A stretch of DNA of 64,000 nt. Origin: CSP1-5 sp964348275. Lineage in GTDB: Bacteria > Methylomirabilota > Methylomirabilia > Methylomirabilales > CSP1-5. The stretch lies in NCBI GenBank assembly GCA_964348275.1, contig CAYGBT010000001.1:62001-126000 (forward strand), in the 5' to 3' direction. Under the pieces are notes generated by a model. It was given only the letters and a program-made list of their open reading frames with translations. It made no database searches and was not told where the DNA came from. A program made the position numbers and the translations under genes. Shown here piece by piece: positions 8,422-16,910 of this stretch. Numbering within the stretch: the stretch's first letter is position 1; the number at the start of each line of letters is the position of its first letter.

Positions 8422-9393
8422 ATGAAGCGAGTCATCATCGATACTGATCCCGGGATTGACGATGCGTTAGCTCTCTTTCTGGCTTTGCAGTCGCCAGAGT
8501 TGAGGGTTGAGGCCATCACCACCGTGGCCGGCAATGCCCCGGTAGAGGATTGTACCCGAAACGTCTTCCTCCTCTTGGGACTGCTCAGCCCAAAACCCCG
8601 CCCTGTGGTCGCACAGGGCGGGGCCCGTCCGCTGGAGCGCGAGCGCCGTGATGCCGTGGATGTGCATGGAGAGGACGGGCTCGGAGGGCTCGCGCGTTAC
8701 CAGAATCCGGATGGGCATCCCCGGTATCCGCCACCTGAGGTAAGCCTGGCGAAGGTTGAAGCGGCAGACCTGATCCTCGAACTCGTCGATCGGTATTCGG
8801 GTGAGATCACCCTCATCACGCTTGGCCCCCTCACTAACATCGCCCAGGCCCTGCTCCGAGATCGGGACACCATGGGGAAAGTTCATCGGGTCGTGAGCAT
8901 GGGCGGAGCCATCCTCCATCCGGGAAACACTTCACCGACGGCAGAGTTCAATGTCGCCACTGATCCCGAGGCGGCCCAGATTGTCTTCAGTTCGGGACTG
9001 CCACTGACCCTTATCCCGCTCGATGTCACAGAACGTGTCCGGCTCTCAGCGGACGCCCTGCGAACATGGGTGGAGCCCCTCGCTGATCCTCCCGCCCAGT
9101 TCCTGCTGGACTGTACCTCGCATCTCATCAGCTTCTCCGAACGATGGGAGGGATTCGCCGGGATTATCCTGCACGATCCACTCACGGTGGGCGTTGTCAT
9201 CGACCAGGGCCTGGTGAGAACCCAACCCCTGTACGTTCGGGTAGAGACGCGGGGGGACATCACCACAGGGATGACGGTGGCGGACCGCCGTCCGTTTCGG
9301 GCCGAAGGGAACCCCAACCTGGAGGTTGCCCTTGCGGTGGATGTGGAACGGTTCCTCAGCCTATTTATGGAACGATTATGTCGGCGGTCGTAG
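8422..9393 (+). CDS. Inosine/uridine-preferring nucleoside hydrolase
   Basis: 323 residues starting with the diagnostic calcium-binding motif DTDPGIDDA (residues about 7-15). HGEDGLGG, EITLITLGPLTNIA and a terminal HDPLTVG His/Asp region complete the N-ribohydrolase signature. It releases ribose from nucleosides. The last 16 nt overlap the ribokinase start, so ribose release and phosphorylation are encoded together, which fits a nucleoside salvage pair. ATG 8422 directly follows the heptamer-repeat spacer. Confidence 0.9.
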   Translation: MKRVIIDTDPGIDDALALFLALQSPELRVEAITTVAGNAPVEDCTRNVFLLLGLLSPKPRPVVAQGGARPLERERRDAVDVHGEDGLGGLARYQNPDGHPRYPPPEVSLAKVEAADLILELVDRYSGEITLITLGPLTNIAQALLRDRDTMGKVHRVVSMGGAILHPGNTSPTAEFNVATDPEAAQIVFSSGLPLTLIPLDVTERVRLSADALRTWVEPLADPPAQFLLDCTSHLISFSERWEGFAGIILHDPLTVGVVIDQGLVRTQPLYVRVETRGDITTGMTVADRRPFRAEGNPNLEVALAVDVERFLSLFMERLCRRS

Positions 9394-10289
9394 TGGTCGG
9401 ATCGGCCAACGTGGACTTCACCGCTGAGGTGGATCGGCTGCCCCGACCGGGGGAGACAATCTTGGGCCGCGACCTCTTGATCTCGTTTGGTGGCAAGGGA
9501 GCAAACCAGGCTGTGGCAGCCCAACGGGCTGGAGCAGAGGTCAGTTTTATTGGCAAAGTAGGAGGGGACCGGCATGGTGAACAGATCCGCAAGCACCTGG
9601 AAGCGGTTGGAATCAATGGATCCGGACTCATTTCCGATGCCACCTGTAACACCGGCGTCGCCTTTATCCTGGTCGAACCGGATGGGGGAAATCAGATCGT
9701 AGTGGTTCCCGGGTGCAACTACCGTCTCACACCCGAAGAGCTCGAAAGTCGGGATTTCCTGCTATCGGGAGCGATTCTCCTCCTTCAGTTGGAAACCCCG
9801 CTCGAAACGATCCTCTCTGCTCTCCGGCGAGGAAAGCAGAAGGGGATGCGGACCATCTTGAACCCCGCGCCCGCCACCCCTCTGTCGCCCGAGTACTTCC
9901 CCTTGGTGGATCTCCTCACTCCCAATGAAACAGAGGCCTCCACCCTGACGGGGATCCCGGTGGATGAGCGAATCGGGGCCGAAAAAGCAGGTGCGCGACT
10001 CCTGGAGATGGGCTGTGGGGATGTGATCATTACCCTTGGAGCACAGGGGTGTCTGTGGGTGGGGAAGGACGGGGCACAGCACTTCCCGAGTTTTTCCGTC
10101 CGCGCGGTCGACTCCACAGCCGCTGGCGATGCCTTTAACGGCGCGTTAGCCGCTGCCTTGGCCGAAGAAAGGGCGCTGGAGGAAGCCATTCCCTTTGCCA
10201 ACGCGGCCGGCGCGCTTGCGACCATGCGTCGAGGAGCCCAGGAGTCACTTCCGGACCGGGCTGGCATTCTAACACTTCTCTCTCCGTGA
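9378..10289 (+). CDS. rbsK: Ribokinase / PfkB-family sugar kinase
   Basis: 303 residues from ATG 9378, which overlaps the nucleoside hydrolase gene by 16 nt in another frame. PfkB features are visible: SANVDFTAEVDRLPRPGET, the GGKGANQAVAA substrate motif, LNPAPATPL, NETEA and the catalytic anion-hole motif DSTAAGDAFNGA near residue 245. The pattern is that of ribokinase rather than fructokinase. Pairing with the nucleoside hydrolase suggests ribose from nucleosides is channelled to ribose 5-phosphate. Confidence 0.88.
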   Translation: MSAVVVVGSANVDFTAEVDRLPRPGETILGRDLLISFGGKGANQAVAAQRAGAEVSFIGKVGGDRHGEQIRKHLEAVGINGSGLISDATCNTGVAFILVEPDGGNQIVVVPGCNYRLTPEELESRDFLLSGAILLLQLETPLETILSALRRGKQKGMRTILNPAPATPLSPEYFPLVDLLTPNETEASTLTGIPVDERIGAEKAGARLLEMGCGDVIITLGAQGCLWVGKDGAQHFPSFSVRAVDSTAAGDAFNGALAAALAEERALEEAIPFANAAGALATMRRGAQESLPDRAGILTLLSP

Positions 10290-10295
10290 GGTGAG

Positions 10296-11198
10296 ATGGT
10301 CCCGGCGTTCGAGCGGTATCGCGGCATCATTCCTGATTACTCAGCGTTTCTCAAGACCTTAGAGCTCCCACCGCCAACCCACGTCCGGGTCAATACGCTA
10401 CGAATCGAGCGGGAAAAATTCCGGCACGCGATGGCGGACCGAGGCTACCGGCTCACACCGGTTGCCGGAATTCCAGTGTCGTTCCGCTGGGAGGATCCCG
10501 AAACGCCTGGAGGCACGCTCGAGTACTTCCGCGGGTGGTACCAGGTCCAGGGACTTACGTCCATGCTCCCGGTCCTGATCCTCGATCCGCAGCCGGGGGA
10601 GCGGCTGCTCGATCTATGTGCCGCACCGGGAGGAAAGGCAACATTTCTGGCTCAGCGCACGCGGAACCAGGCTTTGATCGTGGCCAACGATGTGAGCCAC
10701 CGGCGAATCGGCATTCTCCGGTCCCACAGCGACCGCCTCGGGATCAGCAGCATCGTTGTGACGCGGTATTACGGGCAGAGCTTTCCGATGCGGATCGCCT
10801 TTGACCGCGTTCTTGTCGATCCCCCGTGCTCGGCGGAGGGGACGTATCGCGTGGGGGCTCGACCGCCGTTGACTGAAGACCCGGAGGTCAGTCGTCGGCT
10901 GCAGCGGCTCCAGCGGATGCTTTTGATGCATGCGCTGGAGTTGCTCCGACCTGGAGGGACCCTCGTCTATTCGACCTGCACCTACGCTCCGGAGGAGAAC
11001 GAAGCCGTGCTTCAGCCGGCCGTGGAGGAGGGGCGGGCCGAACTGGTCTCGATCTGTGTGCCGTTTCCTTATTCGCAGGGTCTCGAGAGATGGAACGGTC
11101 AGACGTTTCATCCCTCGCTCAAACGGGCAGCCCGGTATTATCCACACCTGATCGATTCGTGGGGTTTTTTCATTGCTTGTCTCCGCAAGCCCAAGTGA
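10296..11198 (+). CDS. RsmB/NOP-family RNA (cytosine-5) methyltransferase
   Basis: 300 residues with the NOL1/NOP2/Sun signatures: SAM site LDLCAAPGGKATFLA, first catalytic-site motif VDPPCSAEG and second YSTCTYAPEENE, so both cysteines are present. The N-terminus has the LPPPTHVRVNTLR motif. It methylates C5 of cytosine in rRNA or tRNA. The C-terminal RNA-binding region typical of RsmF is missing here but appears as the next overlapping gene. ATG 10296 lies 6 nt after the ribokinase stop. Confidence 0.88.
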   Translation: MVPAFERYRGIIPDYSAFLKTLELPPPTHVRVNTLRIEREKFRHAMADRGYRLTPVAGIPVSFRWEDPETPGGTLEYFRGWYQVQGLTSMLPVLILDPQPGERLLDLCAAPGGKATFLAQRTRNQALIVANDVSHRRIGILRSHSDRLGISSIVVTRYYGQSFPMRIAFDRVLVDPPCSAEGTYRVGARPPLTEDPEVSRRLQRLQRMLLMHALELLRPGGTLVYSTCTYAPEENEAVLQPAVEEGRAELVSICVPFPYSQGLERWNGQTFHPSLKRAARYYPHLIDSWGFFIACLRKPK

Positions 11199-11658
11199 AC
11201 AGCAAAAGATTCTCGAATACTGGCGCGAGCGGTTTGGCGTACCTTTCACCGCTCTGGAGGGTTTACGGTTTCTGGTCCGGGGAAAAAACGTGTGGGCGAT
11301 GACGGACATCACCGGACTCGAGGAGACCCTTGTCTCCCTCAAGGTTGAGGCAGCCGGGTTGCCGTTTCTTCGAAAGCGGCGGGGCGGCTGGAAGCCGACG
11401 ACGGCCGCCCTGTTTTTCCTCGGCGATGCCATCACCAAGAATGTGCTGGACCTTACGAGAGAACACATAGATCCGTTCCTTCGAGGTGAGATCCTTGAAG
11501 GGTCCTTCCCACTCGAGGGTGGCTACGTGGCGGTGCGCTACGGGGGCCAGATATTGGGTTGTGCCCTCTACGGAAAGGCTGGACTCAAGTCCCAGCTCCC
11601 TCGCGCATGGGTGGATACGCTCGTGAGGGGTAGCCTTGAGGTGGCCGAGGAGGCATGA
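11173..11658 (+). CDS. PUA-like RNA-binding protein, partner of the m5C methyltransferase
   Basis: 161 residues overlapping the methyltransferase gene by 26 nt. The sequence (WAMTDITGLEE, LKVEAAGLPFLRKRR, PTTAALFFLGD, GYVAVRYGGQILGCALY) resembles the PUA-like C-terminal domain of RsmF-type enzymes, where such a domain binds the RNA substrate. I infer that a normally fused enzyme is encoded here as two subunits. Confidence in the exact family is moderate. Confidence 0.6.
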   Translation: MLVSASPSEQQKILEYWRERFGVPFTALEGLRFLVRGKNVWAMTDITGLEETLVSLKVEAAGLPFLRKRRGGWKPTTAALFFLGDAITKNVLDLTREHIDPFLRGEILEGSFPLEGGYVAVRYGGQILGCALYGKAGLKSQLPRAWVDTLVRGSLEVAEEA

Positions 11659-11852
11659 TGGAAGAGCGGCCCCAGCGTGACTTCAGCCGGTGTCCGAAAT
11701 GTGGCGGAACCGAGGTCGAGCGCACCGAGGTGACCCGGGGCTACTATTCCGCCCATGCCAAGTACGACCCCGAGGTCCTGGTCCGGTTTACCGATTTCTG
11801 CGCCGCCTGCAGAACCCTGATCTACGAACACATCGAAGAAGAACCCAGCTAG
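11655..11852 (+). CDS. Small zinc-ribbon protein
   Basis: 65 residues with two CxxC knuckles (CPKCGGTE near residue 13 and CAACRTL near residue 51), as in rubredoxin-like or zinc-ribbon proteins. ATG 11655 or 11658 overlaps the preceding stop (ATGATG), so it is translationally coupled to the PUA-like gene. Function unknown; the linkage suggests RNA-related work. Confidence 0.62.
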   Translation: MMEERPQRDFSRCPKCGGTEVERTEVTRGYYSAHAKYDPEVLVRFTDFCAACRTLIYEHIEEEPS

Positions 11853-11946
11853 GACGCTGGCAGGCTGGGATGCTGGACGGCTTGGGGACAGGGCGGGCGA
11901 CACTTTTTGGCTTTCTAGCCTCCCAGCTTCCTAGCGTCCCAGCGAG
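11853..11946. repeat. Second heptamer family, inverted arrays between convergent genes
   Basis: The gap between the convergent zinc-ribbon and quinone-reductase genes holds 7-nt units on the left (gctggca, ggctggg, atgctgg) and complementary units on the right (ctagcct, cccagct, tcctagc, gtcccag). Together they form an imperfect hairpin of about 25 bp around a central T-run (actttttgg). It could serve as a bidirectional terminator. Confidence 0.6.
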
Positions 11947-11949
11947 TTG

Positions 11950-12927
11950 CTAAGGGATCAAAAGAACCTTCCCCGCCGTTTTCCTCCCCTCGAGCTGACG
12001 ATGGGCCTCGGCCGCCTCTGCCAGGGGGAATGTCGCCCCAATGCGAAGTTTCAGCGTGCCGGCAGAGATGCCGTTCAGGACATCGTGCGCACGCCAGAGC
12101 AGCTCCTCGCGTGTCCGGGTGTAGTGCGCGAGGGTCGGGCGGGTCAAAAACAGGGAACCTTTCGCGCTCAGCTGGTTCACGTCGAAGGGAGGGACTGGAC
12201 CGCTCGACTGCCCGTAGAGGACCAGGGTGCCCCGGGGTGCCAGGCAGTTCAAGCTCTTCTCAAAGGTATCCTTGGCGACCGAGTCATAAACCACTTGCAC
12301 TCCTTGGCCATCGGTCAGGCGCTTGACCTCCGCTTCGAAGTCTTGCTCAGTGTACCGGATTGCCACGTCGGCATCCGCCTCACACGCGAGGTGTGCTTTG
12401 TCCTCGGTCGAAACCGTCCCAAGGACGCGCGCCCCCTTCTGCTTTGCCATCTGACAAAGGAGCAGGCCGACTCCCCCTGCTGCCGCATGGATCAAACAAT
12501 CCTCCCCTTTTTTGAGGGGATATGTAGAGTGAACCAGGTAGTGCGCCGTCATCCCTTGCAGCATTGCGGCCGCGGCTGTGCGAGTGTCTACTCTAGTAGG
12601 AACGGTGACCAGCCGCACCGAGGGGACGAGGGTGTATTCCGCATAGGCACCAGGGGCAGCGGTGAAAGCGTAAGCCACGCGATCGCCGACCTTAACTTCT
12701 GTGGCGTTGGACCCGACGGCCTCAACAATGCCAGCCGCCTCGACACCCATGAGCCGCGGGAGAGGAGCGGGGTAGAGGCCGGTCCGGTGATACACGTCGA
12801 TGAAGTTGACGCCGATTGCTTCAATCTTCACCAGGGCCTGGCCCGGCCCCGGCTGAGGAATGGGGAGCTCTTCGAGTTTAAGGGCATCTGGCCCCCCATA
12901 CTCATGAACGCGAATTGCTTTCATCAT
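11950..12927 (-). CDS. Quinone oxidoreductase (zeta-crystallin-like, MDR superfamily)
   Basis: 325 residues from ATG 12927 (or 12924, as two ATGs are adjacent), preceded by a G-rich site; the longer frame to 13020 has no support. N-terminal MKAIRVHEYGGP, the VNFIDVYHRTGLYP region and the nucleotide-binding AAAGGVGLLLCQMAK motif are those of NADPH:quinone reductases, which lack the zinc ligands of alcohol dehydrogenases. It reduces quinones one or two electrons at a time using NADPH in the cytoplasm. It is convergent with the + strand genes to its left. Confidence 0.87.
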   Translation of the reverse strand: MMKAIRVHEYGGPDALKLEELPIPQPGPGQALVKIEAIGVNFIDVYHRTGLYPAPLPRLMGVEAAGIVEAVGSNATEVKVGDRVAYAFTAAPGAYAEYTLVPSVRLVTVPTRVDTRTAAAAMLQGMTAHYLVHSTYPLKKGEDCLIHAAAGGVGLLLCQMAKQKGARVLGTVSTEDKAHLACEADADVAIRYTEQDFEAEVKRLTDGQGVQVVYDSVAKDTFEKSLNCLAPRGTLVLYGQSSGPVPPFDVNQLSAKGSLFLTRPTLAHYTRTREELLWRAHDVLNGISAGTLKLRIGATFPLAEAAEAHRQLEGRKTAGKVLLIP

Positions 12928-12979
12928 TTTACCCCCCCGTTGCCTGGTGCTGTGGGTTGCCCAACGGCGTGAAGCAGAC

Positions 12980-13231
12980 TTACATCTGATGAGGGCCGTA
13001 CCGCTTGAGGTAGGCTTCATCGATCCATGCTCGAAGGTCCTCAGAGACGTACCCCGTTTCGGGGTTCGAGCTCTCCAGAAGGGCCGGAGCGAACATAAAA
13101 GGTCCTTCGCCGTCGATCTCGACCTCTACCAGACCGAGATGATGAGATCGGATCTGAATGACCTTGACCGATAGTCCTTCTAGCTGAAAGGCGAGGTGGA
13201 GTCGCTCCGCGAGGTGCTCTTCGATATCCAT
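12980..13231 (-). CDS. Conserved-looking small protein, unknown
   Basis: 83 residues, with no family recognised. It looks like a real short protein: balanced composition, an amphipathic start (EEHLAERLHLAFQLE), a central beta-like VKVIQIRSHHLGLVEVEI and an acidic C-terminal helix. It lies upstream of the quinone reductase gene on the same strand, separated by 52 nt, and downstream of the MFS gene, so it may belong to one transcript. Confidence 0.45.
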   Translation of the reverse strand: MDIEEHLAERLHLAFQLEGLSVKVIQIRSHHLGLVEVEIDGEGPFMFAPALLESSNPETGYVSEDLRAWIDEAYLKRYGPHQM

Positions 13232-13269
13232 TGGTCACCAAGGTCCAGCTACCGTAGTGAGTCGGACCG

Positions 13270-14520
13270 CTAGCTCACGTGAAGTGGTTGGGGTAAGCCT
13301 GGGGTCTCCCGTAGCACGAGCGAAACGGCGATGAGAATGTTGAACATGCCAAAGAGAAACGCGACCAGCAGGGGAAGGGTATAGCTACCGCTCAGATCGA
13401 ACAGGAAGCCCCCCAGGTAACCTCCCGTGGCCATACCTGAAGTGCCGAAGAGAGTGACGCTGCCAAAGAGGCGACCCAATGCCTTGGTCCCGTAAAATTC
13501 CCGGCAGAGAATGGGATACTGGGGGATGATACCGCCGTAGCCGATGCCGAAGAGGGCGGCCACGATGTAGAAGGACATGAGGCCCTGGGAAAAGACAAAA
13601 CCAAGGATCATGGACGTCTGGATCCCGGAACAGAGCAGAAGAGCCTTTCGACCCCCAATTCGGTCCGACAAGAATCCCATCCCAATCCGACCGGGGAAGC
13701 CAAAAGCACCCGTCACGCCTAGGATGCCCGCAGCCGCCAGCTTGGAGATACCGATGTCCGTGGCATGGGAGACGATGTGGACCAGGGGAACGGACATGCA
13801 GATGCAGCAGCAGAACATGGCCGCCCGGAGCCACCAGATGGATGGAGGAATTGTTGTTGAACGTGTCTCGATTGTCGTGGCATGGGGGACCGAGGAACCA
13901 TGGGTATGATGAGCGGGGTCGCCCTCCTTTCGGTCCACGTGGGATCGCAGGAGAAGGGCCGCAGGAATCATGAGGATCCATGCCACGAAGCCGAGGAACA
14001 GATAGGCGGTTCTCCAGTCGAAAAGATTGATGAAGTATCGGGACAAGGGAGGGAGAACCATGACCCCGAGCCCCGAGCCCGCGTAGATGATCCCTGTGGC
14101 CAGGCCGGCGGTCCGGGTGAACCAGCGATTGACGTTCGCGGCCAAGGGAGCGGCCAATGCCCCGTAACCCCATCCTCCCATCAACAGCCCCTGAAAAAGA
14201 TAGAGTTGCCACGCGGAGTGAATCTGGCTGGTTAATGCAAACCCCAATCCGACCAGGCTTGCCCCGAAGAGGGCTACCTTGCGAACACCGATGCGGTCCG
14301 AGAGGTAGCCCATGAGCGGGGCAAAGCAACCGGCCAGCAGCATGTTGAAGGAATAGGCAAGGGAAGTGACGCCTCTGGACCACCCAAACTCCTGGCTTAA
14401 GGGTTTCAGAAAGACAGCCAGGGTCAGGCCACTCCCGTAACTCACACTCATGAGCAGACAGGAGGCAGCCACGATGACCCAGCCATAGAAAAAGCCAGAT
14501 GGCTCTCTGAGCTCTGTCAC
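13270..14520 (-). CDS. MFS transporter, oxalate/formate antiporter- or monocarboxylate-like
   Basis: 416 residues with about twelve hydrophobic segments. The N-terminus (SGFFYGWVIVAASCL) and the A-motif variant GYLSDRIGVRKV resemble OFA/monocarboxylate transporters, and a second A-like motif (GFLSDRIGGRKA) opens the second half. I chose GTG 14520 because it overlaps the MetX stop (GTGA) and has a GGAG site; the longer frame to 14694 only reads antisense-like proline/arginine-rich sequence. The likely substrate is a small carboxylate, unproven. It is coupled to metX. Confidence 0.8.
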   Translation of the reverse strand: MTELREPSGFFYGWVIVAASCLLMSVSYGSGLTLAVFLKPLSQEFGWSRGVTSLAYSFNMLLAGCFAPLMGYLSDRIGVRKVALFGASLVGLGFALTSQIHSAWQLYLFQGLLMGGWGYGALAAPLAANVNRWFTRTAGLATGIIYAGSGLGVMVLPPLSRYFINLFDWRTAYLFLGFVAWILMIPAALLLRSHVDRKEGDPAHHTHGSSVPHATTIETRSTTIPPSIWWLRAAMFCCCICMSVPLVHIVSHATDIGISKLAAAGILGVTGAFGFPGRIGMGFLSDRIGGRKALLLCSGIQTSMILGFVFSQGLMSFYIVAALFGIGYGGIIPQYPILCREFYGTKALGRLFGSVTLFGTSGMATGGYLGGFLFDLSGSYTLPLLVAFLFGMFNILIAVSLVLRETPGLPQPLHVS

Positions 14521-15635
14521 GCGCTCTCCAAGAATTCCCGGAGGACCTTTTCCGCCTTGTGAATCTCCAGAACTCCTGCCAGGTGCCCGCCGTCGCTGTC
14601 CAGTTCGAAGACGCTGACCCTGACTCCCGCCAGTCTCAGGGCTGCAAGCAGTATCTGGGATTGATAAGGGGGGAGCAAGACGTCGGAAGAGCACGGGAGC
14701 AACAGGACTTTTGCCTGAATCCGCTCGAGCGCCGCTTCCAGCGACTCAAAACCGATGCCGGCCCGGTACAAGGCGTTGGCCCTGGCCAGAAATATGAAGG
14801 AATTGGCATCGGCCTGTGCCGCGCGGTCCCTGGCTGCTTTCTCGATCTCGGCTTCGATGAGGAATCGGTTATCCAATGATTCGGAAGGGCTGCGCCCAGG
14901 ATCGGCATGGGCTCGGCCCACCGTCCGATCAGCCCAGGGTTGACTTCTCGCAATCATGGTCAGAACCGTGAATGCCAAGGTGAGACCTTCCACCGGTTCT
15001 GATTTCCCATAGTACTCCCCGTTTTGCCAGTTCGGATCGAGGCGGATCGCTGCCTCGGCCACACGTCCCGGCATCACAATGACCCAGGGGTGTAGCTCCC
15101 CGGCACTGATGACCAGGATGGCTCGCTCGACCATCTCGGGGTAGGCGATGGCCCATTCGAGGGCCTGAAATCCGCCCATCGAGGGGCCGGCCACCGCATA
15201 AAAACGTTCAATGCCCAAAGAACACATCAAGGCGCGCTGGACGTTGATGACATCCCGAATGGTGACGATTGGGAACGACATTGCGTAGGGCTTGCCTGTT
15301 TCGGGATTGGTGGAGGCGGGCCCTGTGGTCACGACTCTCGGGTCCTTTACGTTCAGGTTACACAAGGTGTCAGAGCTGATAATGAAGTACCGATTGGTAT
15401 CGAAAGGCTTGTTGGGACCGATGACAGCATCCCAGTAACCCGGGACCTCGTCGGTTTCGCGATACCGTCCCGCAGCATGGGAGGTTCCGGAGAAGTAATG
15501 GCAGATCAAGATAGCGTTATCTTTGGTCGGAGAAGGACTCCCATAGGTTTCGTATCCCACCTGGACCCCTTTCAGCGTTGCCCCACAGGAAAGTTCCAGG
15601 CGATCCATTTCGAATATCTGTTTCTTGACAATCAT
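14517..15635 (-). CDS. metX: Homoserine O-acetyltransferase family protein
   Basis: 372 residues of the MetX alpha/beta-hydrolase fold: nucleophile motif GPSMGG, acid SSDVLLPP and histidine DGGHLAGV. The N-terminal GVQVGYETYGSP and CHYFSGTSHAAGRY are family hallmarks. MetX acylates homoserine for methionine synthesis, though the family also holds other acyltransferases and hydrolases, and selectivity cannot be read here. ATG 15635 has a GGAG site; TTG 15638 is adjacent. No S-box precedes it. The stop overlaps the MFS start. Confidence 0.75.
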   Translation of the reverse strand: MIVKKQIFEMDRLELSCGATLKGVQVGYETYGSPSPTKDNAILICHYFSGTSHAAGRYRETDEVPGYWDAVIGPNKPFDTNRYFIISSDTLCNLNVKDPRVVTTGPASTNPETGKPYAMSFPIVTIRDVINVQRALMCSLGIERFYAVAGPSMGGFQALEWAIAYPEMVERAILVISAGELHPWVIVMPGRVAEAAIRLDPNWQNGEYYGKSEPVEGLTLAFTVLTMIARSQPWADRTVGRAHADPGRSPSESLDNRFLIEAEIEKAARDRAAQADANSFIFLARANALYRAGIGFESLEAALERIQAKVLLLPCSSDVLLPPYQSQILLAALRLAGVRVSVFELDSDGGHLAGVLEIHKAEKVLREFLESA

Positions 15636-15680
15636 CAAAAACGAACTCCGGCGATGGGTTGTGCCGTAAAGATGTCCTCC

Positions 15681-15709
15681 TCGTTAATTTCCACGCTGCG
15701 CGTTGTCAA
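15681..15709 (-). promoter_or_regulatory. Candidate sigma70 promoter for metX
   Basis: On the minus strand TTGACA (15709-15704) is followed after 17 nt by TAACGA (15686-15681), about 45 nt upstream of the metX start. The -10 is imperfect, so this is only a candidate. Confidence 0.4.
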
Positions 15710-15838
15710 CGAGAGCGTTCTGCGAGTGTATGGTGTCAATAAATCAGCCATCTTCTTTGGGCAACGCTTTGTGGGGGATTGATGCAGAATAGCAGATCCC
15801 TTCGAGTCCTGGTCACAGGGAGGGGGTGAAAGAGGGGG

Positions 15839-16891
15839 TCAGGGGATCACTTCGATCTCGCCTTCGCCGCCGATGATTTCGCCGATCCGAGCGGCGGCGA
15901 GTGTTTTGGCCGTTTCCAGGCGCCTTACCAATTGCGCGCTTTTCTCTTTCGACACAGCGATCAACAGCCCACCGGAGGTCTGCGCGTCACAGAGGATCAG
16001 TTGGGCGCCGTCGGAGACTTCCGGTGCCCACGTGACCTTTCCGGCCAGCGCCTCGCGATTTCGCTTGGTCCCGCCGGGGCAGACCCCCTCCTTGACCAGT
16101 GTCCAGGCTTCAGGCAGCACGGGAACCGCGGCGAGGGAGATCCGAGCGCCGACACGGCTTCCAGACGTCATCTCATTAAGGTGCCCGAGAAGACCGAAGC
16201 CGGTGATGTCGGTACACGCGTTGACCCCGACCTCGAGCATTGCCTCAGCGGCATCTTTGTTCAGCATGGCCATGATGTGCACTGCCTGGTCCGTAGTCCC
16301 CTGTGAAACCCGTTCCCGCTTGATTCCAGTCGTGATAATCCCCATCCCGAGCGGTTTCGTTAGGATCAGGTCATCCCCCATCTTGGCACCGGCATTGGTC
16401 AGAACCTTTTGCGGGTGAACGAGACCGGTGACCACCAATCCATATTTCGGTTCAGGATCGTCAATGCTGTGCCCACCAATAATGGATGCACCCGCTTCTC
16501 TCACTTTCTCGGATGCACCCTGGAGAATGAGGCCGAGGAGACGGAGTGGAAGCTTGCCAGCAGGGAAGCCGACAAGATTGAGAGCAAACATGGGGTGCGC
16601 CCCCATCGCGTAAATATCGCTCAAAGAATTGGCCGCAGCCACGGCCCCGCAGCTATACGGATCGTCCACGACAGGGGTGATGTAGTCCACCGACTGCACG
16701 ACGGCAAGGTCGTCGGTGAGTTGATAGACTGCGGCGTCGTCGCAGGTCTCGGGTCCCACGAGGATACGCGGATCCGTAAAGGTTGGTAACTGACTCAGCA
16801 CCTGAGCCAGGTCCACGGGACTGATCTTACAGGCTCAACCCGCCCCATGGGAGAGCGCGGTGAGGCGGATCTCTTCCCGGACCTCTCCCAT
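15839..16891 (-). CDS. selD: Selenide, water dikinase, a selenoprotein with in-frame UGA
   Basis: SelD makes selenophosphate from selenide and ATP. The simple frame starts at GTG 16816, but the true N-terminus lies upstream through one TGA (16837-16835). From ATG 16891 the protein reads to LTALSHGAG, then the UGA codon (residue 19), then ACKISPVDLAQV. This is exactly the SelD catalytic motif (HGxGCxCK in cysteine forms), with UGA at the catalytic Cys/Sec position. The rest (DDAAVYQL, GGHSIDD, GFGLLGH, TSGGLL) is complete, 350 residues in total. It lies 19 nt downstream of purE and is probably co-transcribed. It implies a working Sec machinery in this organism. Confidence 0.92.
16803..16837 (-). 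promoter_or_regulatory. Putative bacterial SECIS hairpin in selD
   Basis: Beginning with the UGA itself, UGAGCC can pair with GGCUCA 24 nt further on (6 bp). Inside it, GUCC pairs with GGAC around a three-base loop, CGU, located 21-23 nt after the start of the UGA. That spacing is close to that of bacterial SECIS apical loops in selenoprotein mRNAs. The stem is drawn by eye and has not been folded. Confidence 0.6.
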
Positions 16892-16910
16892 CTTTTCCCT
16901 CCACCAGGGC

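Noticed and set aside
11947..12972. 341-codon + strand frame over the quinone reductase gene
   Set aside because: Reads as a shadow of the minus-strand reductase gene, which has a clear start, full MDR motifs and family length.
13385..14383. 332-codon - strand frame overlapping the MFS gene
   Set aside because: Frame-shifted shadow of the transporter; His/Pro/Arg-rich and without domain features.
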